The notes: generated by a model not told the origin, from the letters alone. A stretch of DNA of 64,000 nucleotides from Prevotella multiformis DSM 16608 (GCF_000191065.1 NZ_GL872282.1:793928-857927); one strand, 5' to 3'; positions 17,010-25,886 are shown, counted from the first letter of the stretch. Translations and numbers: made by a program.

Positions 17010-20000
17010 ATGAAGATACAGGATATACGGAAACTATACGCTATGCTGCCGCAGGCAGAAGCGGTACGGAAGGTACAGGAAGACGCGTCGGTGAAGACGG
17101 TTTTCCTGCAGGGACTCGTGGCGTCGGCGGCCCCGGTGTTCTTTGCATCGGTCGCTGAACGGTGGAAGGCGACGACCGTCTTCGTGCTGAACGACAGCGA
17201 TGAGGCCGGCTATTTCTATAACGACCTCAGGACGGTCGCCATGCCGGAAGACGGCGAGGACAGGGTGGCGGATGTGCTCTTCTACCCCTCGGCCTACCGG
17301 CGCGCCGTGAAGTACGGGCAGCGCGATGCCGGCAACGAGATACTGCGGACGGAGGTGCTGACGCGGCTCTCCGCCCTGGCTTCGGAGAAGGAGCGCCCGC
17401 TGCCGCTCTTCATCGTGACCGAGCCGTCGGCCCTGGCGGAGCTGGTGGTGTCGAAGCGGCAGCTGGACGAACGGCGGCTGACGCTGGCCGTCGGACAGCA
17501 CACCGGCATCGTAGAGGTGGAAAAGACCCTGCGGTCGTTCGGATTCAGCGAGACCGACTATGTCTACGAACCGGGGCAGTTCGCCGTGCGCGGCAGCATC
17601 ATCGACGTGTATTCCTACTCGAACGAGCTGCCGTTCCGCATCGACTTCTTCGGCGACGACATCGAGACCGTCCGCACGTTCGAGGTGGAGACGCAGCTCT
17701 CTGACAGGAAACTGGAGCGGGTGGAGATCGTACCTGAACTGACGACGCTGTCGGAAGAGAAGGTGCCGTTCCTGCATTTCCTGCCGGAAGACGCCGTGCT
17801 GGCTTTCAAGGACTTCCTCTATGTGCGCGATGCCATAGACCGGATTTACCAGGAGGGGTTCACCTCGCAGGCCGTGACGGAGAAGCTGGAGGGAAAGACG
17901 GAGATGGAACAGCGCGAGCTGGAGCAGGCCTTCCGCCGGGAGGGACTGCTCGTCCCGGCCTCGCGCTGGATGAGCGACGCCCTGGACTTCCGCCGCATCG
18001 AGTTCGGCGCCGGCCGTTCCGTCCCCGAACCGGCCGGGAAGGGCGACGGCAGCCGGGCGGCGGTCGGCTTCGCCACCTCCCCGCAGCCCCTCTTCCACAA
18101 GAACTTCGACCTCCTGTCGAAGACCCTCCGCGACTACCTCCTCCAGGGGTACAGGCTCTACATCTTCGCCGACAGCGAGAAGCAGACGGCACGCCTGAGA
18201 GATATTTTCGACTCCCGGTCCGGCGGCGGTCCGGCGGCAGACTCCGAGAACCTGTCGGTGGCGGACGGCGTCGCCGCCTCTGCCGGGGCGAACGGGGGCT
18301 CCATCCCCTTCACCCCGGTCAACCGCACGCTGCACGAGGGCTTCGTCGACGGCACGCTGAAGGTATGCTTCTTCACCGACCACCAGATCTTCGACCGTTT
18401 CCACAAGTACAGCCTCAAGTCGGACAGGGCGCGTCAGGGCAAGATGGCCCTGACGATGAAAGAGCTTCAGGAGATGGAACCCGGCGACTTCCTCGTCCAC
18501 GTGGACTTCGGCATCGGCCGGTTCGCCGGACTTGTCCGTGTGCCGGCCGGCGACTCCTACCAGGAGATGATCCGCCTCGTCTATCAGCACAACGACATCG
18601 TCGACGTGTCCATCCACTCGCTGTACAAGATCAGCAAGTACCGCCGCGGCGACACCGGCGAGCCGCCCCGCCTGTCGGTTCTCGGTTCGGGCGCATGGGA
18701 CCGGCTGAAGGAGAAGGCGAAGAAGCGCATCAAGGACATCGCGCGCGACCTCATCCGCCTCTATGCCAGACGGCGGCGGGAGAAGGGGTTCGCCTTCTCG
18801 CCCGACTCGTTCATGCAGCACGAGCTGGAGGCTTCGTTCCTCTACGAGGACACCCCCGACCAGCTGAAGGCCACGCAGGAACTGAAGCAGGACATGGAGA
18901 GCGCACGCCCGATGGACCGCCTCGTCTGCGGCGACGTGGGCTTCGGCAAGACGGAGGTGGCCATCCGCGCCGCCTTCAAGGCCGCCGCCGACAACAAGCA
19001 GGTGGCGGTGCTCGTGCCCACGACCGTGCTGGCCTTCCAGCATTACCAGACGTTCCGGAAGCGGCTGAAGGACATGCCGGTGCGGGTAGACTACCTCTCA
19101 CGGGCCCGCAGCCCGAAGCAGACCCGGCAGGTGCTGGCCGACCTGGCGGAGGGGAAGATCGACATCCTCGTCGGCACGCACAAGCTGATAGGGAAGTCCG
19201 TGAAGTGGCACGACCTCGGGCTGCTCATCATCGACGAGGAACAGAAGTTCGGCGTGGCGACAAAAGAGAAGCTGCGGCAGCTGAAGACGAACGTCGACAC
19301 GCTCACCATGTCGGCGACGCCGATCCCGAGGACACTGCAGTTCTCGCTGATGGGGGCGCGCGACATGAGCATCATGCGCACGCCGCCGCCCAACCGCTAT
19401 CCCATCCAGACCGAGATAGCCTCCTTCTCGCACGAGGTGATCGCCGACGCCGTCAACTTCGAGATGAGCCGCAACGGACAGATCTACTTCGTCAACGACC
19501 GGATCAGCAACCTGCAGGAGATCGCCGACCTCATCAGGAAGTACGTCCCCGACTGCCGAGTCGCCGTCGGGCACGGACAGATGAAGCCCGAGGAGCTGGA
19601 GGAGACCGTGATGGGGTTCATGAACTACGACTATGACGTGCTGCTCTCGACGACCATCGTGGAGAACGGCATCGACATCCCCAATGCCAATACCATCATC
19701 ATCAACGACGCCCACCGCTTCGGACTCTCCGACCTGCACCAGATGCGCGGACGGGTGGGACGCTCCAACAAAAAGGCCTTCTGCTACCTGCTGGCGCCGC
19801 CGCTGGCCGCTCTGAACCCCGAGGCGCGCCGCCGGCTGGAGGCGCTGGAGACCTTCTCCGACCTCGGCAGCGGCTTCAACCTGGCCATGCAGGACCTTGA
19901 CATCCGGGGGGCCGGCAACCTCCTGGGGGCGGAACAGAGCGGATTCATGGAGGACCTGGGCTACGAGACCTATCAGAAAATCCTCAGCCAGGCGGTGATG

Positions 20001-20558
20001 GAACTGAAGAACGACGAGTTCCAGGACCTTTATGCGGAGGAGATGGGCGAGGGGAAGCAGATCACGGGCGACGACTTCATCGACGACTGTGCCGTGGAGA
20101 GCGACCTCGAGATGTACTTCCCCGACAACTATGTGCCGGGCAGCTCGGAACGGATGCTGCTCTACCGGGAACTGGACAACATCGAGAAGGACAGCGACCT
20201 CGAGGCCTACCGCCGCCGGCTGCAGGACCGCTTCGGCCCCGTCCCGCGGCAGGGCGAGGAGCTGATGCAGGTCGTGGCCCTGCGCCGCGTGGGCAAGCGG
20301 CTGGGCTGCGAGAAGATCATCCTCAAGCAGGGACGGATGCAGATGCAGTTCGTGTCCAATCCCCGCAGCATGTACTATCAGAGTGCCGCCTTCGGCAAGG
20401 TGCTGGACTATATCGGGCAGCATCCCCGCCGCTGCAGCCTGAAAGAGAAGAACGGCAAGCGGTCGATGGTGGTCGGCGACGTGAAGACCGTGGAAGACGG
20501 CGTGAAGGTGTTGAGGGAGATCGAGAGCGGGACGCGCGCCCTGCCGTCCGCCGGATAG
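17010..20558 (+). CDS. mfd: transcription-repair coupling factor Mfd
   Basis: 1182 residues, usual length. Mfd is a DNA translocase that removes stalled RNA polymerase and recruits UvrA. The N-terminal UvrB-homology region is followed by the RNA-polymerase-interacting CarD-like domain (LVHVDFGIGRFAGL, about residue 495), the superfamily 2 motor with Walker A VCGDVGFGKTEVA (about residue 640), the DEEQ box (IIDEEQKFGV), SATPIPRTLQ, the TRG motif region QMRGRVGRSNKKAFCYLL, and a C-terminal TRCF domain. A promoter box sits 19 nt before the start. The restriction-modification pair follows 250 bp downstream on the same strand. Confidence 0.97.
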   Translation: MKIQDIRKLYAMLPQAEAVRKVQEDASVKTVFLQGLVASAAPVFFASVAERWKATTVFVLNDSDEAGYFYNDLRTVAMPEDGEDRVADVLFYPSAYRRAVKYGQRDAGNEILRTEVLTRLSALASEKERPLPLFIVTEPSALAELVVSKRQLDERRLTLAVGQHTGIVEVEKTLRSFGFSETDYVYEPGQFAVRGSIIDVYSYSNELPFRIDFFGDDIETVRTFEVETQLSDRKLERVEIVPELTTLSEEKVPFLHFLPEDAVLAFKDFLYVRDAIDRIYQEGFTSQAVTEKLEGKTEMEQRELEQAFRREGLLVPASRWMSDALDFRRIEFGAGRSVPEPAGKGDGSRAAVGFATSPQPLFHKNFDLLSKTLRDYLLQGYRLYIFADSEKQTARLRDIFDSRSGGGPAADSENLSVADGVAASAGANGGSIPFTPVNRTLHEGFVDGTLKVCFFTDHQIFDRFHKYSLKSDRARQGKMALTMKELQEMEPGDFLVHVDFGIGRFAGLVRVPAGDSYQEMIRLVYQHNDIVDVSIHSLYKISKYRRGDTGEPPRLSVLGSGAWDRLKEKAKKRIKDIARDLIRLYARRRREKGFAFSPDSFMQHELEASFLYEDTPDQLKATQELKQDMESARPMDRLVCGDVGFGKTEVAIRAAFKAAADNKQVAVLVPTTVLAFQHYQTFRKRLKDMPVRVDYLSRARSPKQTRQVLADLAEGKIDILVGTHKLIGKSVKWHDLGLLIIDEEQKFGVATKEKLRQLKTNVDTLTMSATPIPRTLQFSLMGARDMSIMRTPPPNRYPIQTEIASFSHEVIADAVNFEMSRNGQIYFVNDRISNLQEIADLIRKYVPDCRVAVGHGQMKPEELEETVMGFMNYDYDVLLSTTIVENGIDIPNANTIIINDAHRFGLSDLHQMRGRVGRSNKKAFCYLLAPPLAALNPEARRRLEALETFSDLGSGFNLAMQDLDIRGAGNLLGAEQSGFMEDLGYETYQKILSQAVMELKNDEFQDLYAEEMGEGKQITGDDFIDDCAVESDLEMYFPDNYVPGSSERMLLYRELDNIEKDSDLEAYRRRLQDRFGPVPRQGEELMQVVALRRVGKRLGCEKIILKQGRMQMQFVSNPRSMYYQSAAFGKVLDYIGQHPRRCSLKEKNGKRSMVVGDVKTVEDGVKVLREIESGTRALPSAG

Positions 20559-20780
20559 CGGTATTCTGTTCTGGCGGGTGTGTACAGCCTCCGGATAAGC
20601 ACGGCCTGGAAAGTCATCGGACTTCTGGCAGACTGTGCAAGACGGGCAATGGGAGCAAGGGAACAGGTGGAAGCATTGTCAGTGTCTGAAAGGCGGAAGA
20701 CAAGCGGAAGCCTGTGTCCTTGTTGCCCCGGGTATTTGAAACTTCAAAGGGAAAAACATACGAATACGGAATAAATTTAT

Positions 20781-20788
20781 TAAATTTG
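20781..20788 (+). promoter_or_regulatory. -7 box TAAATTTG before the restriction-modification genes
   Basis: TAAATTTG lies 19 nt before the restriction-endonuclease ATG in an A/T-rich stretch, quite unlike the GC-rich DNA to its left. Confidence 0.6.
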
Positions 20789-20807
20789 CCCGAAAAAACA
20801 GAAACGT

Positions 20808-21878
20808 ATGACACAGCCGCTACCCTCTTTGTTCGGGCAGAAACATTCAAGCCGTGATTACACGCAGAAGCGGAGCTGGGGAAAGAATATGTTCAACAGT
20901 TCGTTCCCTGCCTCTCTCATAGCTTATATGTATTCCCGGAACATCAAACCGGTCTATCTGAAAATAGACCGCAACTGCAAGGTCAGGCACGGGTATATAG
21001 CGGCTGACAAGCTCTTTGGCATTGACCCGCTCTCGGACAGCGCCTATTACAGCTACGAGGCAGAGTTTCCCTTTTATTCGACGCTTTACACCGGCCCGCG
21101 TGAGAAAATGGATCTTGTCATGATGAACAATGTCTCCAAAGAGGTTCTCTCGGGATTTGAGATAAAGCTTACTGCCATGCCCGACAATACCACCGCAGGG
21201 AAGAGGGAAGAAGAGTATAGCTGTGAGATCGTGGTGCGTCCGCCGACTGTCTGGAACATCGCCTGTAGTATCTGTTCAGCCTATGACACGGTAAACAGGC
21301 GAGAGAGACTGCGTAGGTTTCTCAATCGTGTCCCTATGATCAACAACTGGGCGGAGGCAGGTGAGGTGCTGCCGCATTTCGAGGAAATCAGACAGAGCAT
21401 CCTCGACATCTGTTCTGACCTCTCGGCCAGGCAGAGGCCCCTTGTCATTCAGCCTGTATGGAAAACGGACGGCAAGAAGATGCGTCTCAAAGACGATTGC
21501 ATGGATGTGTTTGTCTGGTCGAACCTCGCCGTCATACAGATGTGCGTCAAGGACGCTCCCGTCACGGAGATAGACCGTTCCGACCGTACCCTTGTCTGGA
21601 TTTTCCGGATGTTGCTGGAGTATGTCGCCCATGGCTGTTTCGACTACCGGCGCATCGTGCGCTTGCAGTCTTACAGCCTGGCCAATGACAAGGCTTTCTC
21701 CATTCCCGGCAACCGTTCCTATCACTTTCTGAAATCGGAAGAGCAGCATCATCCGAGAATCCGGAAGGAGGAAATCAAGAACGTCATCCTTGGAGGGGGG
21801 CAGAACCTGCTGAGTCCGGAGAGGAGGTTTGATGCGGTCTTGGTAAACAGTCCCGATTTATTGAAGAATAATAGATGA
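20808..21878 (+). CDS. type II restriction endonuclease, HindVP/HgiDI-like
   Basis: 356 residues. The N-terminus (SLFGQKHSSRDY then KRSWGKNMFNSSFPASLIAYMY and KPVYL) matches the HindVP family, whose characterised members cut GRCGYC. A conserved acidic/lysine patch (GFEIKLTAMPDN) has the FE-x-K form of a PD-(D/E)XK catalytic site. The gene overlaps the methyltransferase start by 4 nt (ATGA), so both are made from one mRNA, nuclease first. No controller gene is present. Codon choice and base composition are visibly less GC-rich than mfd upstream, pointing to horizontal gain. Family call is firm; the site GRCGYC is inferred from relatives. Confidence 0.85.
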   Translation: MTQPLPSLFGQKHSSRDYTQKRSWGKNMFNSSFPASLIAYMYSRNIKPVYLKIDRNCKVRHGYIAADKLFGIDPLSDSAYYSYEAEFPFYSTLYTGPREKMDLVMMNNVSKEVLSGFEIKLTAMPDNTTAGKREEEYSCEIVVRPPTVWNIACSICSAYDTVNRRERLRRFLNRVPMINNWAEAGEVLPHFEEIRQSILDICSDLSARQRPLVIQPVWKTDGKKMRLKDDCMDVFVWSNLAVIQMCVKDAPVTEIDRSDRTLVWIFRMLLEYVAHGCFDYRRIVRLQSYSLANDKAFSIPGNRSYHFLKSEEQHHPRIRKEEIKNVILGGGQNLLSPERRFDAVLVNSPDLLKNNR

Positions 21879-22837
21879 AAGCAGTTGATTTGTTTTGCGG
21901 ATGTGGAGGCTTGAGCCTGGGCTTCCAGCAGGCCGGATATAATGTCGTTGCAGCTTATGACAACTGGGATGCGGCGACCGATGTCTATCGCCTCAATTTC
22001 TCGCATCCTGTTCATAAAGCCGACCTGATGGATGCAGGCAAAGCATCGGAAAGCATTGCGCGGTATGCACCGGAAATAATCATAGGCGGGCCGCCGTGCC
22101 AGGATTACAGTTCGGCGGGAGGACGCAACGAGGAAGGCGGGCGTGCCATACTGACGGTGCGTTTTGCAGAGATTGTCGCTGCGGTACGCCCTGGATGGTT
22201 CGTCATGGAAAATGTATCCAACATCATGAAGTACGGCAAGGTCTTTGAAGCCATGCAGATACTTCACGATGCAGGGTATGGTCTGTCCTGCCATGTGCTC
22301 AATGCCGCCCTGTGCGGCGTCCCCCAGCGGCGCAAGCGTTTCTTCATGGTGGGACGGCTCGGTGCCGCCGATGGTTTTCTGGACAGGTATTTCATACGGC
22401 ATCTTGCAGGCCGGGAAATGACGATGCGCGACTATTTCGGGGACAGGCTCGGCATTGATGCCTATTATCGTCATCCTCGCAGCTATGCCCGCCGGGGCGT
22501 GTTCAGCATGGACGAACCGTCGCCGACCGTCAGGGGCGTCAACCGTCCCATGCCTTCGGGTTATACACTTCATCACAATGATCCTGTCAAGACCCTCGAC
22601 GGCATCCGTCCGCTTACGACGATGGAGCGTGCGGCAATACAGACTTTCCCGTCGGACTATCACTGGACGGGCAACAAGACGGCTGTGGAGCAGATGGTCG
22701 GCAATGCCGTTCCTGTAAGCCTGGCGGCTTATGTCGGTAATGCCATCAATGAATATATTGTTGAAAACGAGCAAAGGGCTGCCAGGCATGGAAAACAGGA
22801 ACCGTCAATGAGGACACATGGACATATTGCCGTCTAA
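21875..22837 (+). CDS. C5-cytosine DNA methyltransferase of the HindVP-like system
   Basis: 320 residues, typical for a minimal m5C methyltransferase. Motif I DLFCGCGGLSLGF (residues 4-16) binds S-adenosylmethionine, motif IV GGPPCQDYS (about 71-79) carries the catalytic Cys, motif VI MENVSN (about 110), motif VIII PQRRKRFF (about 150), and motif X QMVGNAVP (about 272-279). The short target-recognition region lies between VIII and IX. It should methylate the cognate site of the partner nuclease and so protect the host. It is coupled to the nuclease gene by a 4-nt overlap and followed by a strong terminator. Confidence 0.95.
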   Translation: MKAVDLFCGCGGLSLGFQQAGYNVVAAYDNWDAATDVYRLNFSHPVHKADLMDAGKASESIARYAPEIIIGGPPCQDYSSAGGRNEEGGRAILTVRFAEIVAAVRPGWFVMENVSNIMKYGKVFEAMQILHDAGYGLSCHVLNAALCGVPQRRKRFFMVGRLGAADGFLDRYFIRHLAGREMTMRDYFGDRLGIDAYYRHPRSYARRGVFSMDEPSPTVRGVNRPMPSGYTLHHNDPVKTLDGIRPLTTMERAAIQTFPSDYHWTGNKTAVEQMVGNAVPVSLAAYVGNAINEYIVENEQRAARHGKQEPSMRTHGHIAV

Positions 22838-22920
22838 GGCATTCCGTGCGATTCTCCGTCTGCATCCCTGCCGGCCGTCTCTGCATGGGCAGGGATGATT
22901 CTGCGGAAATATGCGAATGA

Positions 22921-22967
22921 GAAAAGCCCCTTCCGCTACTCGGGCTGAGTAGCGGAAGGGGCTTTTC
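22921..22967. terminator. strong bidirectional terminator
   Basis: A near-perfect hairpin: GAAAAGCCCCTTCCGCTACT pairs with AGTAGCGGAAGGGGCTTTTC. It separates the methyltransferase gene from the converging thioredoxin-like gene. Confidence 0.9.
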
Positions 22968-23095
22968 TCTGTTTTCCGGGGCCTGGCGGTCCTGCGGGGC
23001 GGAAGCTGTCAGGCTGCGGTTTCGCATTTGCCGTCTCGGCATCCCTGCCGGCACGTCCGGAAGTCCGGCCTGCCGGAGATGGCCGCGGAGGACGT

Positions 23096-23935
23096 TTACT
23101 GCTTCAGCTTCTCTGCCAGCACGTCCAGCAGTTTTGCCTCCCTGAGATCCATGGCGACGATCCTGCCTTCGGGATCCAGCAGGATGTTGGACGGGATGCT
23201 GCGGATGCCGTAGACGGCCCCGGCTGCCGACTGCCATCCCTTGAGGTCGGACATCTGCGGCCAGGTCATCCCCAGCTTCTCTACGGCAGCCGACCACTGC
23301 AGCTTGTTGCTGTCGAAGCTGACGCCGATGATTTCCAGCCCCTTGTCCTTGAAACGCTTGTAGGCTTCGACGACGTTCGGCATCTCCGCACGGCAGGGAC
23401 CGCACCAGCTGGCCCAGAAGTCCACCAGCACATATTTCCCTTTGCCTGCCCACTGGCTCAGCTTCACCTGCTTTCCGTTGAGGTCGTCCATGGTGAGGTC
23501 CTTGTACAGGGATCCCGGCTGGCGCAGCTTGTAGGAGTCGAAGAGCTGTTTCACCTTCGTCATCTCCGGCTCGTTGTAGTAGCCGGTCCCGGGGTCGCAG
23601 AGTGCCTTGAGCTGGTCGTACTCCACGTCGTACATGATGTCCGCCACATACTTTGCCGGGAACCTGGTGTTCCGGAACTTCTCCACGATCTCCAGTACGG
23701 TGGCCTTCTGCACCTTGTCGAGGGAGTCGGCCTTCACCATGATCTCGTTCATCCGGGCCTTTTCCGCATCGGTGAATGTCGTGGGGTCCTTCTTTCCGAA
23801 AGCCTTGAAATCGGCTTCCAGCGTCTTATACTGTGCCTCGATCCGGGACATTTTCTGCTCGTAGGGTTTCGTGTCCTGCGCCTTGGCCGTCCATGCGGCG
23901 GCGGCCAGCAGGGTCATTAAAAAGATCTTTCTCAT
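23096..23935 (-). CDS. TlpA-like thioredoxin-fold protein (periplasmic)
   Basis: 279 residues from the ATG at 23935. A signal peptide (MRKIFLMTLLAAAAWTAKAQ) precedes a helical N-terminal domain of about 120 residues typical of Bacteroidetes TlpA/AhpC-TSA proteins, and a C-terminal thioredoxin domain with FWASWCGPCRAEMP (active-site CxxC near residue 178) and the cis-Pro loop in IRSIPSNILLD. It should act in the periplasm as a thiol-disulphide reductase. An upstream start at 23977 would add 14 residues before the signal peptide and is less likely. A -7 box (TACTTTTG, 23975-23982) lies just before the gene. Confidence 0.88.
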   Translation of the reverse strand: MRKIFLMTLLAAAAWTAKAQDTKPYEQKMSRIEAQYKTLEADFKAFGKKDPTTFTDAEKARMNEIMVKADSLDKVQKATVLEIVEKFRNTRFPAKYVADIMYDVEYDQLKALCDPGTGYYNEPEMTKVKQLFDSYKLRQPGSLYKDLTMDDLNGKQVKLSQWAGKGKYVLVDFWASWCGPCRAEMPNVVEAYKRFKDKGLEIIGVSFDSNKLQWSAAVEKLGMTWPQMSDLKGWQSAAGAVYGIRSIPSNILLDPEGRIVAMDLREAKLLDVLAEKLKQ

Positions 23936-23974
23936 GTTCTTCCTTAAATTTAGTTCGATAATCTGATGAGGGTA

Positions 23975-23982
23975 CAAAAGTA
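23975..23982 (-). promoter_or_regulatory. -7 box TACTTTTG before the TlpA-like gene
   Basis: The minus strand reads TACTTTTG, matching TAnnTTTG, 39 nt before the chosen ATG; this placement supports the 23935 start over 23977. Confidence 0.6.
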
Positions 23983-24056
23983 ATGATTTTCCGCTTATCT
24001 CAAGGCCTTGTTATGTTTTTTTATGTGTTTTGTCCTGCCGGCCGGATAAAAATGCG

Positions 24057-24064
24057 TACCTTTG
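24057..24064 (+). promoter_or_regulatory. -7 box TACCTTTG before the preQ1 leader
   Basis: TACCTTTG, with a TTTG at 24029-24032 (spacer 24 bp, slightly long). Transcription would start near 24070, so the whole leader of about 50 nt is the riboswitch. Confidence 0.65.
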
Positions 24065-24082
24065 CAGCCGCTTAATTTCAAC

Positions 24083-24117
24083 AGGGGTACTTGCTCAACC
24101 CCCTTCAACAAAACAAG
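24083..24117 (+). promoter_or_regulatory. preQ1-I riboswitch candidate
   Basis: The leader folds as an H-type pseudoknot. Stem P1 pairs GGGGT (24084-24088) with ACCCC (24098-24102); the loop CTTG (24090-24093) pairs with CAAG (24114-24117) across an A-rich strand. The tail AACAAAACAAG is the same as in the Thermoanaerobacter tengcongensis preQ1-I aptamer as I recall it. The final strand ends 3 nt before the ATG of the queuosine-precursor transporter, so ligand binding would hide the start region. Size, fold, tail and gene context all agree. Confidence 0.82.
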
Positions 24118-24120
24118 ACA

Positions 24121-24813
24121 ATGACAAAGAACAGACAACAGGTGAGTGTGCTGTTTATGCTTTTCAGCATCCTCTTCTGCGTTTGCCTCATTGCGGCAAA
24201 CATTCTCGAGACAAAGCAGATTTCAGTGGCAGGCATCTCCTTGACAGGCGGTCTGATCGTCTTCCCGATTTCCTACATCATCAACGACTGCGTCTGTGAG
24301 GTGTGGGGATTCCAGAAGGCGCGCCTGCTGATATGGACCGGATTCGCGATGAACTTCTTCTTCGTGACGATGGGTGCGCTGTGCGACTGGATTCCGGGTG
24401 CGCCTTACTGGACGAACGACGCCGGTTTCCATGCCATCTTCGGACTGGCCCCGCGGGTGGCGGCAGCCTCTTTCGTGGCGTTCATCGTGGGGTCGTTCGC
24501 CAATGCCTACGTGATGAGCCGGATGAAGATCCGCGACGAGGGCCGTCACTTCTCCTGGCGCGCCATCCTGAGTACGGTCGCCGGCGAGAGCTGCGACTCG
24601 GTCATCTTCTTCCCCCTGGCGCTGGGCGGCGTCGTGCCGGCCGAGGAACTCCCGAAGCTGATGCTGTGGCAGGTGCTCCTGAAGACCGTCTATGAAGTCA
24701 TTGCCCTCCCGGTCACCATCCGCGTCGTGAAGGCGATGAAGGCGCATGAGGGGGAGGATGTCTACGACAATGACGTGAACTACAGCATCTGGAAGATATT
24801 TGCATTGAACTGA
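24121..24813 (+). CDS. queuosine precursor transporter (YhhQ/QueT-like)
   Basis: 230 residues from ATG 24121; about six transmembrane helices. Family signatures visible are the second helix region ANILETKQI, SYIINDCVCEVWGFQKAR, and SWRAILSTVAGESCDSVIFFPLA. YhhQ/QPTR proteins import 7-deazaguanine precursors (preQ0 or preQ1) or queuine for the tRNA wobble modification queuosine. It sits behind a preQ1 riboswitch candidate and before queF on the same strand. A TTG at 24091 would extend the protein by 10 residues but lies inside the aptamer, so ATG 24121 is preferred. Confidence 0.92.
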   Translation: MTKNRQQVSVLFMLFSILFCVCLIAANILETKQISVAGISLTGGLIVFPISYIINDCVCEVWGFQKARLLIWTGFAMNFFFVTMGALCDWIPGAPYWTNDAGFHAIFGLAPRVAAASFVAFIVGSFANAYVMSRMKIRDEGRHFSWRAILSTVAGESCDSVIFFPLALGGVVPAEELPKLMLWQVLLKTVYEVIALPVTIRVVKAMKAHEGEDVYDNDVNYSIWKIFALN

Positions 24814-25002
24814 GGGACGCCAAGGGCGTTGGAGGGGCAGGCCGGCGGCTCTGGCCGCCCTGTCGTGCAGGAATCCGCTGCCGGCCTGCCCCCTTCGGCT
24901 CCTTGACTACCCCGGATTCCTCACACCCCTCCCTCCCTTCCCGGGCGGCCGCCGATTCCTTTGAATCCCCCCACCGCCCAACTCCTATAACTCCTGAAAC
25001 AG

Positions 25003-25458
25003 ATGGAAAGAAACGAAGAAGGTCTGAAGTCCTTGGGGACGAAGACCGCATACAAGACGGACTATGCACCCGAAGTGCTGGAGACTTTCGCCAACAGACA
25101 TCCCGGGAACGACTACTGGGTACGGTTCAACTGTCCGGAGTTCACGAGCCTCTGTCCGATTACCGGGCAGCCCGACTTCGCCGAGATCCGCATCTCCTAT
25201 GTCCCCGATGTCCGCATGGTGGAGAGCAAGAGCCTGAAACTCTACCTCTTCAGCTTCCGCAATCACGGCGACTTCCACGAAGACTGCGTGAACATCATCA
25301 TGAAGGACCTCATCCGGCTGATGGATCCCAAGTATATTGAGGTGACGGGACTGTTTACTCCCCGCGGCGGCATCAGCATCTACCCGTACGCCAACTACGG
25401 CCGCAAGGGTACGAAGTACGAGAAGCTGGCCGAACAGCGGTTTGTGGATCACGTGTAG
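25003..25458 (+). CDS. queF: NADPH-dependent preQ0 reductase
   Basis: 151 residues, the short unimodular QueF form. The enzyme reduces the nitrile of preQ0 to the amine preQ1 in the cytoplasm. The nucleophilic Cys lies in [13 protein letters not shown] (about residue 51), the QueF signature [15 protein letters not shown] follows, and HGDFHEDC with the Asp/His pair is near residue 90. It follows the transporter by 190 bp on the same strand. The queC gene that often lies between these two in Bacteroidales is absent here, and no other preQ0-synthesis gene is in the window. Confidence 0.95.
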   Translation: MERNEEGLKSLGTKTAYKTDYAPEVLETFANRHPGNDYWVRFNCPEFTSLCPITGQPDFAEIRISYVPDVRMVESKSLKLYLFSFRNHGDFHEDCVNIIMKDLIRLMDPKYIEVTGLFTPRGGISIYPYANYGRKGTKYEKLAEQRFVDHV

Positions 25459-25540
25459 CCGGAGCTGTCTGGTGCGGAGACTGTCTGCCGGACGGCAGCA
25501 GCCGCGCATCGCATGGTCGGGAATGCACCAGAAAAATCCC

Positions 25541-25571
25541 TTTGGAAATTTGTATATATTATATATATTTG
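25541..25571 (+). promoter_or_regulatory. promoter of the antitoxin gene
   Basis: TTTG at 25541-25544, a 19-bp A/T-rich spacer, then TATATTTG at 25564-25571: a full consensus promoter 22 nt before the ATG at 25594. Confidence 0.85.
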
Positions 25572-25593
25572 CAGTGGATTAAAAGCAAAGTCT

Positions 25594-25845
25594 ATGGAAA
25601 CAGCCGTATTACCCAACAGAAGAAAGGTCATAGACCTGAAAGGCGACACTTTCCGTTCCCTCTCTCTAATGGCAGCGAACAAGGGGACGAACCTGAAGCG
25701 TCTCATCGAGGGGCTTCTCGACAGAGTGGCGGAAGACTATGACGACAGCAAAGCATATACGTGGCTGGTAGAAAACCGTCCTGACGGACAGGTATTCTTG
25801 AACGAAGAGGAAAAGAAAGACTTTGAAAACTGGCTTGGGGTATGA
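25594..25845 (+). CDS. orphan antitoxin-like protein (type II TA)
   Basis: 83 residues, METAVLPNRRKVIDLKGDTF at the start, then an amphipathic helical region (MAANKGTNLKRLIEGLLDRV) and an acidic C-terminus (NEEEKKDFENWLGV). Size, the ribbon-helix-helix-like N-terminal half, the acidic tail and a 4-nt ATGA overlap with the next frame fit a small antitoxin of the RelB/ParD kind common in Bacteroidales. The downstream frame starts like a RelE/ParE toxin but is broken after about 15 codons, so the antitoxin is now alone. It keeps a perfect promoter and an intact frame. Family assignment is by layout and general resemblance, not by a search. Confidence 0.65.
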   Translation: METAVLPNRRKVIDLKGDTFRSLSLMAANKGTNLKRLIEGLLDRVAEDYDDSKAYTWLVENRPDGQVFLNEEEKKDFENWLGV

Positions 25846-25886
25846 AAGTCGAATATTCAAAGGACTTCGAGCGTACCGTCAGGAAA
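25842..25886 (+). pseudogene. 5' stub of a RelE/ParE-type toxin gene
   Basis: The frame overlapping the antitoxin stop begins MKVEYSKDFERTVRK, the usual opening of RelE/ParE-family toxins of Bacteroidales (beta strand then a basic helix). After that the sequence turns into non-family, A/T-rich DNA (PPFARTSIYPLM and so on), and no rest of the toxin is found before the next gene. Repeat element B starts 120 bp further on. The toxin has therefore been deleted, leaving its first 15 codons. Between the stub and the element, GATGTCTTTGCCTTT occurs twice (25919-25933, 25985-25999), 66 bp apart. Confidence 0.6.
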
